Shown piece after piece: positions 21,698 through 31,301 of a stretch of 64,000 bases of DNA (its first letter is position 1; each line of letters begins with the position of its first letter). The position numbers and the translations under genes were made by a program. Origin of the DNA: Entomortierella parvispora (taxonomy: Eukaryota; Mortierellomycota; Mortierellomycetes; Mortierellales; Mortierellaceae); NCBI GenBank assembly GCA_963573315.1, contig OY752140.1, positions 1,798,001-1,862,000 on the forward strand, in the 5' to 3' direction. The notes under the pieces are model-generated. The model made no database searches. It was not told where the DNA came from and was given only the letters and a program-made list of their open reading frames with translations.

Positions 21698-24600
21698 TTA
21701 CTTGGAGGAGGAAGGTCTCCGGGTGAGATGAATGGTGGGCTCACGCGCCAAGGTCGAGGGAGAGACGGTTCTATTGGAGGGTATCATCATGCTGGATTCG
21801 CGTGCCTTTGGGAAGGCATTGTCGAGAATGCCGAGCAAATGTTGGGACAGGGCAGCAGGTTTGATCAACACTTCTTCGCACAGACGATTAGAGGCTGGCT
21901 TCATCTCCACACAGTCCTGTTCTTCGAGATGGCGCCAGAGTTGGAAAACAGCTCCAGCAATATAGAGCTGAATGGACAAATAAAAAAAAGGGTGAGAAAG
22001 AGAGGGTGAGAGGTTCTGAAAAAAATAGAAAAAATATAGCTTTGACCTTTACCTTGGGGTTCTGAATAGGATTGATCTTGATTTGTCGTCTGACTTCCGA
22101 AACGGCTTCCAGGGTCGGCTGCCAATCTTCGTCTGTGCCAGTGAGGAAGACCTTTGTGAGGCCCATATGAGCGGCAGCATCCACGGCGCCCAGCATCATG
22201 GTCTTGACATCCATCATGCTTCCATAACTCAGCCGACTCACAATGTCATCCTCATAGACGTAGCAGCGAATCACATCCCTGTATCGATCAGCCAAATCCT
22301 TGGAAACACTGCAGGCTGGCGCAAAAGCATGACAAGTGATCTTGAATTGTCCGTTCATCAAGGACTGGAACTCGTGTTGGTGATCCAAGAGCATCATGGT
22401 CAAGATCGAAGCTGTGCCTCCTCCAAGACTATGACCGACAATATTGAGACTCGAAACCTTGTGTTTGGAGATATAGGCGACGAGTTGGGGGACGAGGTGG
22501 GCCATGAACCAATCCGCAGAGGTCTTCATACCACCATGAACAAGCCCTCCTTTCCATTGCTGGTATTCACAAACAAGATCTGTCAGGGTATCAAACGCAC
22601 TCTATATAGGATAGGGAGAAAACATATATCAGTTTCAAGAAATTCCATAAAGCCTTGTGTCTCTGCTGAATATCCTAAACGCGTGCTTCATTTTCATTAC
22701 CATTGTGCCACGGATCGCCAGGACAATCGAGTTGGTGGCACGGTCTAGTGCCACGTAATAGCTGGGATGGAACACCTTTGAAGCATGAAACTCGTATGCC
22801 AGCAAGTCTTCCTTGGGAATCCTTAAAAAGTCTATAGCACAGGCGTGATCTGACCGCCAACGAATAAAGTCCTTGATGATACCATTTCCTTTGCCTACAA
22901 AGTTGATGCCGGCCCACCCCTAATATTTTGATCCGCGTGGCGTGTTCATGTTTAGTAAGAGCAAAAGAGCCACAATGAATAAATCAAATCGAGTGGCATG
23001 AAAATTCTTGGAAAACTTACATAGCAGGCCATTGAAAACCGCCAAAAGTAACCCGCATGCTCTACCTGCTCCAAAGTCGCCAAACCAGTGTCCATGCGTT
23101 CGCTGGTCACGTCTCGATAAAATCTCTCCAAGACCACAACGGCCGTCAAAATCTGTGCATTCGTCAACTCGAATCCTTGACCGAACGCAGATGCCAACCG
23201 GATCACGGCCTTGACGACTTTTTGGGTCTCGGGAGCAATTGTCCATGATCCTACCATATCCAAGATCGGGTACTGAACCGCCACATTCGCATCGTCTTCA
23301 TCCTCTGACGCAATCGCAAACTTGAGCTGCGATTGTCGAGAGTTGCTTTCCTTGTTTTCGGGATCTTCGTATTTCTGGAAACGAGTATCAGATGCCTCAT
23401 CCATCATAGCTTCAGAGAGTTGAGCCAAAAAGTTGGAGTCCTCCTCAAGTTCACTCGATATCCTAGTTGTTGGTACGATTGAAACAGAACTGGTTGATGC
23501 TGTATCGCCTTCATCTTCCAGTTGCGGTGGCTTCTGATACCGGTAATGGATTCGAAGTTGGATAGCCCCGATATTGGATGAAAGCGTCTTTTTCCCTGCA
23601 AGGTTGGACATTGTGCTGATGGACTTTGTCTTGTCCCAGATCTCATAGAAGCTATACCGTGGAGACAATGTGGAAATGTAGCTTTAGAATAAAGAGCCCT
23701 CAGGAGATAGTGCCATAATGATGTGTCCTTTGTCTTGCTGAGTGTACCTTGTAAAGGACTCTGGTAGACCTTCCAGATGTGACAATTTGATCTCGGCGCG
23801 TCCAACATGTGTGTCCCGTAGAAGAATGCTCTTGTCGTACAAATCCAACTAAATTTTTTTGATGAACGGGTTATTTTCAGAAGCATCAACGACACTGCCT
23901 TTTTATAAGATCCTTACCTGTAGGCTGTCAAAGAGTTGTGCGTGGTAGGTGACCCTAAACTCAAAGCCCTCGTTCCAGTCTCCATGTTCCCGCTCCGATG
24001 TTGATGTCTGATATGTTTGATCTATTCATTCGGAAGGATATTCGGATCAGTATCGAACTTTTGCTCAGTTGTCAAACCGAGCGTGTTGGCGCCTCAATCG
24101 TACCTCCAAGAGTCAGGACGACGTAAGGTCGCTGGACCACCTGATTGAGGTCGATTCTCTTGACATTGATCTGTCGTGTGTTCGGCCCGTAAGAAAGGGT
24201 CAGAATAATTAGAATACAAGAACAATAATAGAAAGAAACCTGTTTTCTGACATGCAATGGAGATTCGCTTTTTGGGCGACTCAGCAACTCGTACCTGCAG
24301 CCGTTTATCCGGCAAGGGCCGCCACGGCCGTTGCTTGATCTCCTCAGAGACTCTGGTCAGGAGCTGTGCTGCGGGACTAGTGGTTGTAGTGTGAGTGGAC
24401 TTTGACGAAACTGAGGACCTGGACCTGGTCAACCCTTGTCCGTTGACACCGATGCTTGTCATGGTGGAGGAGGAGGAGACTAAAGTAGAAGTTGAAACAG
24501 AGCCGACAACAGTTCGAGAGCCTCGGATGGTGGCGGGGGTGGTTGCGGTGATGGACCCAGCTGCATCAGGAAAGGCCATGGCGGTCATGGTAACAGGCGA

Positions 24601-24747
24601 GGTCATGCTTGTCCTCCGTAGTGGTTGTTGAGTGATGAGGTTGGGTAGGGAGGTTGAGTCTCTGAGGACGTTTGTGGTGGATGACGAGGTTCTTGCGGGA
24701 GCTGGTCGTGGTTTTGAGAATGGGAGAACAAAGCCATTGGATGACAT
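21698..24747 (-). CDS. C2-domain class-3 lipase (sn-1-specific diacylglycerol lipase-like)
   Basis: Exons 24747-24295, 24170-24104, 24021-23918, 23848-23748, 23651-23021, 22919-22701, 22601-22053 and 21967-21698 give 797 residues. A Ser/Thr-rich N-terminus (about 1-140) precedes a C2 domain (about 148-245: LQINVKRIDL, RPYVVLTLGG, DWNEGFEFRV, LDLYDKSILLRDTHVGRAEI). After a linker comes the lipase_3 alpha/beta hydrolase: FVGKGNGIIKDFIRW, AIRGTM (oxyanion region) and the nucleophile elbow IVGHSLGGG with Ser583; the acidic YEDDIVSRLS supplies a candidate catalytic Asp. Family members hydrolyse acylglycerols at membranes, with C2 giving Ca2+/lipid contact. Intron 1 was placed at the GTACGAG donor because it restores the first C2 strand. 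Confidence 0.87.
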
Positions 24748-24846
24748 TGTGAATGAAGAAGAGGGGGAAGAGGAGGAGGGATGGGAGCAAGAGGCGAGCC
24801 GGAGGGAGCGTGTCAATGGAAGGGCATATGCATGTGCAGGTGAAAG

Positions 24847-24874
24847 TGAACAGTGAACAGTGAATAGTGAACAG
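24847..24874. repeat. Tandem 7-bp repeat TGAACAG x4
   Basis: Four head-to-tail copies with one T-for-C change, about 100 bp upstream of the lipase start. Confidence 0.85.
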
Positions 24875-25235
24875 AGCAAAGAACAGAACGGAAAAGATAA
24901 AAAAAAAGATTGGGGTGAAGGGAGGGAAGCAAGCAATACAGCATGCAATGCGATGCGGTCATTGGACCCGTCTCTCTCTTTCTTCCTTCTTCCCTTCTTG
25001 CTTGCCCTTGTTCCCCCCTCTCGTCCACCCACATGCAGCAAGCAGACTGACCGCATCGCATCGCACTTCTTGCTGTCGTTGGTTTATCGCGTGGTGCACA
25101 GACATGCTCAGCAACACAACAAAGGGAGCACAGGCTGCCTTCTGGACGCTTCACGTGCAACCATCTATGTCTGTGCCCCAACGGAACCCTCCTTCCTCCT
25201 TTGTTCCTTTGTTCCGCTTTGTTTTGTTCAGTGGG

Positions 25236-25241
25236 TTTATT
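25236..25241 (-). terminator. AATAAA polyadenylation signal of the SLC35-like gene
   Basis: AATAAA on the - strand, about 120 nt past the transporter stop. Confidence 0.4.
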
Positions 25242-25359
25242 TCTAGGAAGCTATTGTACATGGTAAGAGGGCTAATGATACAGGCGAGGGAAAGAGGGGA
25301 GAGAGTGAAAAAGAAAAAAAAAGAGATCAAGCACGCATCTTGTCTCCAGACGCAATCGG

Positions 25360-27607
25360 TTATTGCGCCGACGACGAGAGAAGTGGAGCTCGCTCGCTGG
25401 TGCTCCTACTCCTAGTCCGGCTGTGGCCCAGGCTGTGGCCTTGCTCGTTGAGGAGTCTCTCTTCAGAAACCAACGCCGATGCTGCCACAGCCGCAGTGGT
25501 GCATGAGGCTGCCGATCGGATCGCAACCTCCTCCTGACGTTCTGCCTCGTCTCGCTCACTCAAAGCAACACCATTCACTCCAAAGAAGCCTGCCAGGACC
25601 AATCCAGCTCCGATCCAGTAACCTAATCCGAGGATCCTGCCATATCCGACCACATCTCCTAATAACGCCAGCGGGATAGTCAGCGACAGCCCCAAAGTCA
25701 CGACCAAAGGCGAGGTCATCAGCATGCTCAGCAACCAGAGATAATCGGAGCTATCCAAAACGAATGACATGAAAGAGTTTAGTTTAAAAAACACTAACAT
25801 GATCATGTCCGTCATCGATCAACGAAAAAAAGGGGTGAGAGGAGTGCTTCACTTACACAAAAGTGCCGACAATGGCATTGACACCAATCATCCAGATGAC
25901 CTTGGTGTCCGACGGGAGTTCAAAGGGTTCGATTCCAGTCCAGTGCAAAACTCCAAACATGGGCCAGAGAAGCACGAGGTTGAACAAGCCTACAAATCCG
26001 AAAAACAGTGACATGTTCACTCGACTTTCATTCTGGATCCTGACTTTGAGTAACACTGTGTAGCAGCCATAGAACATGGCCGACATCAATGCCAAGAAAT
26101 CGCCAAAGAGGGGCGCGATAGGCGCCTTTGGTGGATCAATATGCATTCCTGGGTTAGAAAAGTTGTTGGTTGGGCCACCCTCTCCCCGATCCGATTCACT
26201 CACGAGCACAACCCCCAAGACACTGGCACAAACAGCCAGGAACTTGAGGGTGCTAAAGGACTCTGTCTTGAGAATCGCGCCGATAGCCAGCGTAAAGAAT
26301 CCAGACATGGATGCCAGAATAGTTGAGCTTGCCACAGTCGTATACGCCAAAGACGCGTTCGTTGCCCAATTGGCTGCAAACCAAAGAATGCAAAAAGCGA
26401 AACTGAGCTCGGCAATCTCCCTGTGTGACAGTGGTGGTTCGTCCTCCGATAGAATCGACCCTTGCTCCAAAGTTGCATCCTCATTATCCTCTGTGGCACA
26501 TGGGACGGTCGTCCCAGTTGAGGAATGCGAGGCGGGCGGCAAGGTTTGGTTCGAATCCAGCGATCCAGTCTGACTCACGCTCCCATACGATCTAAACAAA
26601 TGAGGCAAAATGCGGAGGAGAGGAGAATGTTAGCAAAAGCGGTCCGTTGACTCCAACATCTCTTGCGCCGAGGCAAGGCAGGCGCCATGCAAAATAGGGA
26701 CCAGGCTCGGGCATTACGTGGTTCGATTATCTGGTTGTGCTGGTGCTGGTAATGAGTCCGAGACTGATTTAGAGGGGCGTTCGGTGTCCTCCCTCGACCA
26801 CGGCCAGCGTCGATCGCTGCGCTTGAACCAATGCCGAAAGACAGGTCCCAGAAGATATAGAGAGAATGAGGCTGTGTTGACGTAGGTGACAAAGAACGGC
26901 TTGTTGTACATGTGCCCGGCAAAGATGTTCTAATAGAGATCCGTGATGGCGTGACAGGTGCATGGACAGACACAAAGGACAGGGCGAAGGCAAGGAGCAA
27001 GAGGAGAAATCAAACCATGGAGAGAAAGAGAGCAACACGGCGCGGTTAGATCAGAAGGCAACTGTGTGTGTGTATGTCAGGTCAGGCCCGGCCATTGCCC
27101 GGTCATGTTAAGGTCAGCCTGAAGAGTGGGGTTGGACACAAGGGGTGCGCTGCTGACCGCGTGGGTGGGCGAGCATGGGCCCTTTGGGAATGTTGTGCGT
27201 CCGAGTTAGAAGTGATCGACCACAGGGCTGCGAGTCGCAAGAGTGTAGAAATTGTCTACTGCCGTCGGTCGAGAGTAAACAAAGCGACTGCACCCAAAGG
27301 GTTGAAAACCACCATAGATGTGAATACACACGCTCCCCTTCACTTTCTCCCTCTCCTGGTGGATGTTGATAGACCTTCAGCAGCCATCCGAGGACATATG
27401 TGGCCCTCCTCTTTCGCTTCTCCGCTGTTGGTTCAGTCCCGGGTTGTCGGTCCTGTGGCAACTGTGATGTCGATGAATAAGCACTTCAGAGGAGACGTCT
27501 CTTACATTCATCAAGAAGCTGGATGAGACCCAGATGCAGACGACAGAGAGCAAGGCCAGAATGCCGACGGTATAGCGAGTGACTCCCATGGCGGCAGCGG
27601 CAGCCAT
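25360..27607 (-). CDS. SLC35F5-like drug/metabolite-superfamily transporter
   Basis: Exons 27607-27506, 26929-26718, 26591-25857 and 25750-25360 give 479 residues. The protein is very hydrophobic, with about ten membrane spans in the DMT/EamA arrangement. Characteristic stretches are NIFAGHMYNKPFFVTYVNT, ELSFAFCILWFAANWATNAS, TTVASSTILASMSGFFTL, LFGDFLALMSAMFYGCYTVL and LLSMLMTSPLVVTLGLSLTI. A charged Ser-rich loop separates the second and third spans, and the C-terminus ends in a hydrophilic tail with a PLL-type motif (RAPLLSSSAQ). SLC35F5 relatives are membrane transporters of the endomembrane or vacuolar system whose substrate is poorly defined, so no substrate is assigned. The first exon (34 codons) encodes the first span. 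Confidence 0.88.
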
Positions 27608-27892
27608 TACTCTTTCAGTTCAGAGTGCGATGCGAGAAGAAGAAGAGCAAGCAGCTGAACAGACCACAGAGTGACGGTGGTCGGTGAGTTGGAGAGACAG
27701 AGGGCGGGGACAGGGAAAGGACAGGGCAATGCGAGGAGGAGGAGGAGAAGAAGAGGGAAGAGGAGAAGGGAAGAAGGGAAAAGAGAAGAATCGGATGCAG
27801 TCAAAGGAGGATGCAGTAAGAAGGGACTGATTCGCCTCTTTGCAGTGGCAACTGCACTGCTGCACAACTGCAACCCAGCAGGTGGGCAACTC

Positions 27893-27918
27893 AAAAAAAA
27901 AAAAAAAAAAAAAAAAAA
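27893..27918. repeat. 26-nt poly(A) tract
   Basis: Uninterrupted A run in the leader or promoter of the SLC35-like gene (poly-T on its coding strand). Confidence 0.95.
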
Positions 27919-28015
27919 GTGCCGCCAATGTGCGTGTGGCTTGGATCAGATACCGGTGTGTCTTTGCCTTTCACACAGGGAGGAGGGGGGGTTGCAACAG
28001 CTTCCCCTGAGGCCT

Positions 28016-28042
28016 CTTCTTCTTCTTCTTCTTCTTCTTCTT
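28016..28042. repeat. (CTT)n microsatellite
   Basis: Nine uninterrupted CTT/TTC units. Confidence 0.95.
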
Positions 28043-28328
28043 ACCCCTCTTCGCCCCTGTCTGGTCTTGGTCCATATCCGCTCCTCGGTGGAGTCGTAGA
28101 CAACACGATTCACCGCCCATTGGGGCTGGGGATCGCGAGAAAGGGGAAGCACTAGGCGCTAGGAGAAGGACGATACTGTACCCAGTTCTGGGGCCTGCAA
28201 TCCAACGCTTCTCTGCTCACTGTGTTATGGGCGGAAGTTTCCTCCGCCAACTTGTTTCCGTCGCGCTGGAGCGAAGGAACTTTCATAACCATCTATAAAA
28301 GTCGCAACGCAAGTATACAAGAAAGATG

Positions 28329-28334
28329 TTTATT
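28329..28334 (-). terminator. AATAAA polyadenylation signal of the DUF676 hydrolase
   Basis: AATAAA on the - strand, 36 nt past the stop at 28371. Confidence 0.5.
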
Positions 28335-28370
28335 TCTACTTTTAAATAGTCAAAACTGCGGATACATCCT

Positions 28371-29849
28371 TCAGTTTCGCTCGCTCTTCAAGGCAGCCTC
28401 TACCATGCTCTTCAGCTGCACAACAGTTTCCTCGCCCATTTTGTAGTAGTCATAGTTTTTGGTTGGGTTAAACATCTCCATGTGTGCTTCAATCTCGTCC
28501 TGACCCGAACACTCTCGTGCAGAGAAATACTTTTGGGCAGAGCTGGGGCTATTCGTCAACTCGATGAAGGTTCTGGAGGTGCGTTGGTAGTTGTTGCTAG
28601 GTCCTGCTGGGATTTGAACCTGGGTATAAAAGCAGTGGAAACCGATGGGGAGTCGAATAACATCTGCCATTCTAATACAACATCCAAAATTAAAACAAGA
28701 ATTAGTACAAGTGAGAGGGATCCTTCATTCACCACTCTGTTCGACGTTGGGTACCTTTGTCTAAGTTGGACATTATTCCAAAGGATTCCTACAAACTGGA
28801 TATGGGAAGTAGCCCACTCCATTCCGTTTGTCATCTTGCTATTGACAACCACTGCTGCTCCGGTCGCAGCAATGGCCGCACCCACGCCCAGAGCAATGGA
28901 TCCCCACCCCCATTTGGAGGTTGAGGTCGTTGCTGCCGTCGTTGTGGTGAGTGCAGAATTCTCCTTTTCGACAGCCTTGCTCGAAACCGACGACCAGAGG
29001 GACGATGGACTGAATCCTCCTGGAGTAGAACTGGAAGAAGTCACCGCTTCTCGATCCTTGGTCCCGAGCTGATTCTGGTTGCCTCCTGCATCGGAGGGCG
29101 ATGCAGCATTCCATGCCGCTGCTGCTGGCAAGTACGCCGACACCAATGAATAGGCCCCGCTGGCCTTTTGAGCTAGTCCATTGACACGCTCATACGCCGC
29201 TTGCGTAAAGACAGTGTGATTGAGTCCATAGTAGGGCGTGTCGAAAGCCAAGATTCCGATAACTGGCGACTTTTTCTCGAGCGAACTGAGGTGCAATGCA
29301 GCATCGGCAGCTTGTGAGATAATGTAGAGATTATATCAGTTACCTTCTTTTTTTTTTTTTTTTTTTTTTTGAAATGCTTCCAAAAGCGAGAGATTTTTTC
29401 TCCTTACCTACTAATCCTCCCATAGAATGGCCCAACAAACAGACGTAAACGGGGGGGATTTTTTCCGATTCCTTCCCTGCCTCTGCATCCGCTCCAGTCT
29501 TCAGGCCATAAGCGCGGGCGTTGTAAGTCTCTCGTTCCTTAACTTGCGTCTGAATCCAATCCGCAAAGGCCTTGACAGCCAGCTGTAGATATCGAGTTGG
29601 AAATAGGCAAAAATAGTATTAATACTTTAATCGTTGTTTACTTGGTTCCTGTGAAGGAGCAATAGAACTTGCATTAAAGTCGCCTCGGGTATCGTATTGC
29701 GGATAGACAATCGACTCCACGTCCAGATTTATCCTCGAATTGGTGAATATGGTCTGCACTCTATCCGGAAACCCCAAGAACGTGTGCACGTCGTGTCCTT
29801 TAAATCCGTGAATGAACAGAAGTAACAGTGTGCAAGAAGGCCTCTGCAT
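28371..29849 (-). CDS. DUF676-type alpha/beta hydrolase (putative lipase/esterase)
   Basis: Exons 29849-29673, 29582-29408, 29310-28755 and 28671-28371 give 402 residues. The fold is shown by the N-terminal FIHGFKGHD oxyanion region, YDTRGDFN joined to LAVKAFADWI, the nucleophile elbow LLGHSMGGLVA (Ser112), and AFDTPYYGLN. The second half has a hydrophobic Ala/Gly-rich stretch (WGWGSIALGVGAAIAATGAA) that may contact a membrane, then a C-terminal core ending in YYKMGEETVVQLKSMVEAAL. The substrate is unknown; related fungal proteins are annotated as lipid esterases. Intron 1 is best read as a GC-AG intron (donor GCAAGT at 29672), because the only local GT donors give the wrong phase. Intron 2 contains a 23-nt homopolymer (29348-29370). 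Confidence 0.82.
29348..29370. repeat. 23-nt poly(T) tract in hydrolase intron 2
   Basis: Uninterrupted T run (poly-A on the coding strand) inside intron 29407-29311. Confidence 0.95.
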
Positions 29850-29971
29850 GATGGGTATGATGAGGATGCCAAGACAAAGCGGGGAATTAAGTGAAAAGAG
29901 ATGGCTTCATTCATGATGCATCATGCATGCGCATGTCCGTCAGGGCACAATTTGAAAACACGTGATTTGGC

Positions 29972-29977
29972 TTTATT
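29972..29977 (-). terminator. AATAAA polyadenylation signal of ATX1
   Basis: AATAAA on the - strand, about 50 nt past the ATX1 stop. Confidence 0.5.
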
Positions 29978-30025
29978 TTTTAATTTACTCTCATGGACGA
30001 GAGCCGAAAGGTACATGTATGTCCT

Positions 30026-30730
30026 CTAGTTGGAGACCACGACGGCCTTGCCAGTCTTCTGGATGACTTCCAGCACCTCCTCCTACAGAGTACGGAAAAA
30101 GAGAACGTGTTATAAAGGGGTAATGATTCCACCTACTCACCAAGTCTCTTTTTTTTTCTTTATTTTTTTTTTGTCAATCAAAGCAAGTTGTGTTTCGGCC
30201 ACTTCTACTTACTTGGGAGCGGCTGCTACGGACAACGACCTTCTGGGTCTCGAGCGAGACATCAAAGTCCTTGATATCTAATGAAGACGTCTTAGCGATC
30301 AAGTATCCTACAGTCTTAAACGAACCCTTTCGCGGAACTTTTGTTTTTTAGGGGAACTTACTGGCCTTGATAAGAGCGTTAGAAACAGCATTGCTGCAGC
30401 CAGAGCAGGTCATGGTAACGTCGAACTTGTACTCCTATCAAACCCAAAGTATAGCACGTTAGAAAGGATATCTGTCACATTTATACATAAAATAGACAAC
30501 GAAGGAACTATTAGACCGAAAGGGACCATCTACTGAATAGAAGTGGGGAAAGGAAGCGAAAGAAACACGACAGGGTCGAATTGAGCCACGATGGCAGCGA
30601 TCGCGCTGTGCCTGGCAATTTTGTAAAGATGGACAAGAAAACCATGCCATTGCTGATGCACATCTTGAAAATAACTAAAGGAATGAAAGAGCGGGAAGGC
30701 TACCCATGACAGTCAAGAACTTACAGCCAT
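30026..30730 (-). CDS. ATX1: Copper metallochaperone ATX1
   Basis: Exons 30730-30725, 30434-30362, 30277-30213 and 30082-30026 give 66 residues, the normal size for this family. The heavy-metal-associated fold carries the copper site MTCSGC (Cys12 and Cys15), then SNALIKANIKDFDVSLETQK, and the conserved Lys in loop 5 (VIQKTGKAV). ATX1 carries Cu(I) in the cytosol to the Ccc2-type P-type ATPase of the secretory pathway. The first exon holds only ATG plus one codon, followed by a 290-nt intron. The CDS is too short to appear as an open frame and was assembled from splice signals and the motif. Confidence 0.93.
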
Positions 30731-31301
30731 AATGATGATTGTGAGGAAAGGGGTAAGAAGAAAGTGGAAAGAGGAAAGATGGTTTTGATGAAGAAAGAAA
30801 TGGAAATTGTGGTGGGAATCCAGAACGTTTTTATGTCAAAGCTACAAGAAGTACCGCAAAGGTCGCAATCTGACAGTTGCGACCCCTTAATAACGCCTAT
30901 AAATCCATCGAAATGACATTTCCTTCGTTGTGAGCAGTTCTACGACCCATTGATCGGACCAATGACACTTCAGTAGCACCGTACATCTTTCTCTGCCGCG
31001 CTCCTCGCTTTTGTTTTGTTTCGCTCGCCGGTTTATCCGCTTATCTATTGTAGTCTACTGTACCTTTGAATCTTCGAATTCACCGTTGGTTCTAGATTTG
31101 ACCACATCTCAGAGAACTGTGCCTCTGTGATTATGTGGTTAAAATTACGCGACAATTTGCGGTATTTATTTGCAGTCCAACGCTATGTTGGCCACGCATT
31201 TGATAATGATGAACGAATTGCCAATGTCGGCGCTGGCGAAGCCTAGGTCGGCAACTACAAGCCGGCGAAAAACGCGTCCGTTTACACAGAGTGTAGGTTA
31301 C
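30731..31301. other. Intergenic: ATX1 promoter and NLR 3' region
   Basis: No gene is seen. The NLR gene ends at 31302 and its poly(A) signal lies at 31170-31165. The ATX1-proximal part is GA-rich, that is CT-rich on the ATX1 strand. Confidence 0.5.
31165..31170 (-). terminator. AATAAA polyadenylation signal of the NLR gene
   Basis: AATAAA on the - strand, about 130 nt past the stop codon of the NLR gene. Confidence 0.4.

Larger units (their letters stand above)
24748..25359. other. Intergenic: lipase promoter and SLC35 3' side
   Basis: This region holds a 7-bp tandem repeat (TGAACAG, four copies) at 24847-24874, CT- and GA-rich blocks, and the transporter poly(A) signal at 25241-25236. No gene is supported. 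Confidence 0.5.
27608..28370. other. Upstream region of the SLC35-like gene
   Basis: This region contains a 26-nt poly(A) run (27893-27918), a (CTT)n microsatellite (28016-28042) and long GA-rich segments that read as CT-rich leader on the - strand. The poly(A) signal of the hydrolase gene lies at 28334-28329. No gene seen. Confidence 0.55.

Noticed and set aside
25915-25935. tRNA B-box-like GGTTCGATTCC
   Set aside because: It lies inside the coding exon of the SLC35-like gene, where it encodes part of a membrane span, and no A box or acceptor stem pairs with it.
27620-28152. Overlapping short open frames around the poly(A) and CTT repeats
   Set aside because: They encode homopolymeric Lys/Phe/Arg/Ser stretches from simple repeats and conflict with each other.
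29348-29370. Poly(T) tract as a retroposon poly(A) tail
   Set aside because: No target-site duplication or adjacent element-like sequence is visible. It sits wholly inside a short intron.
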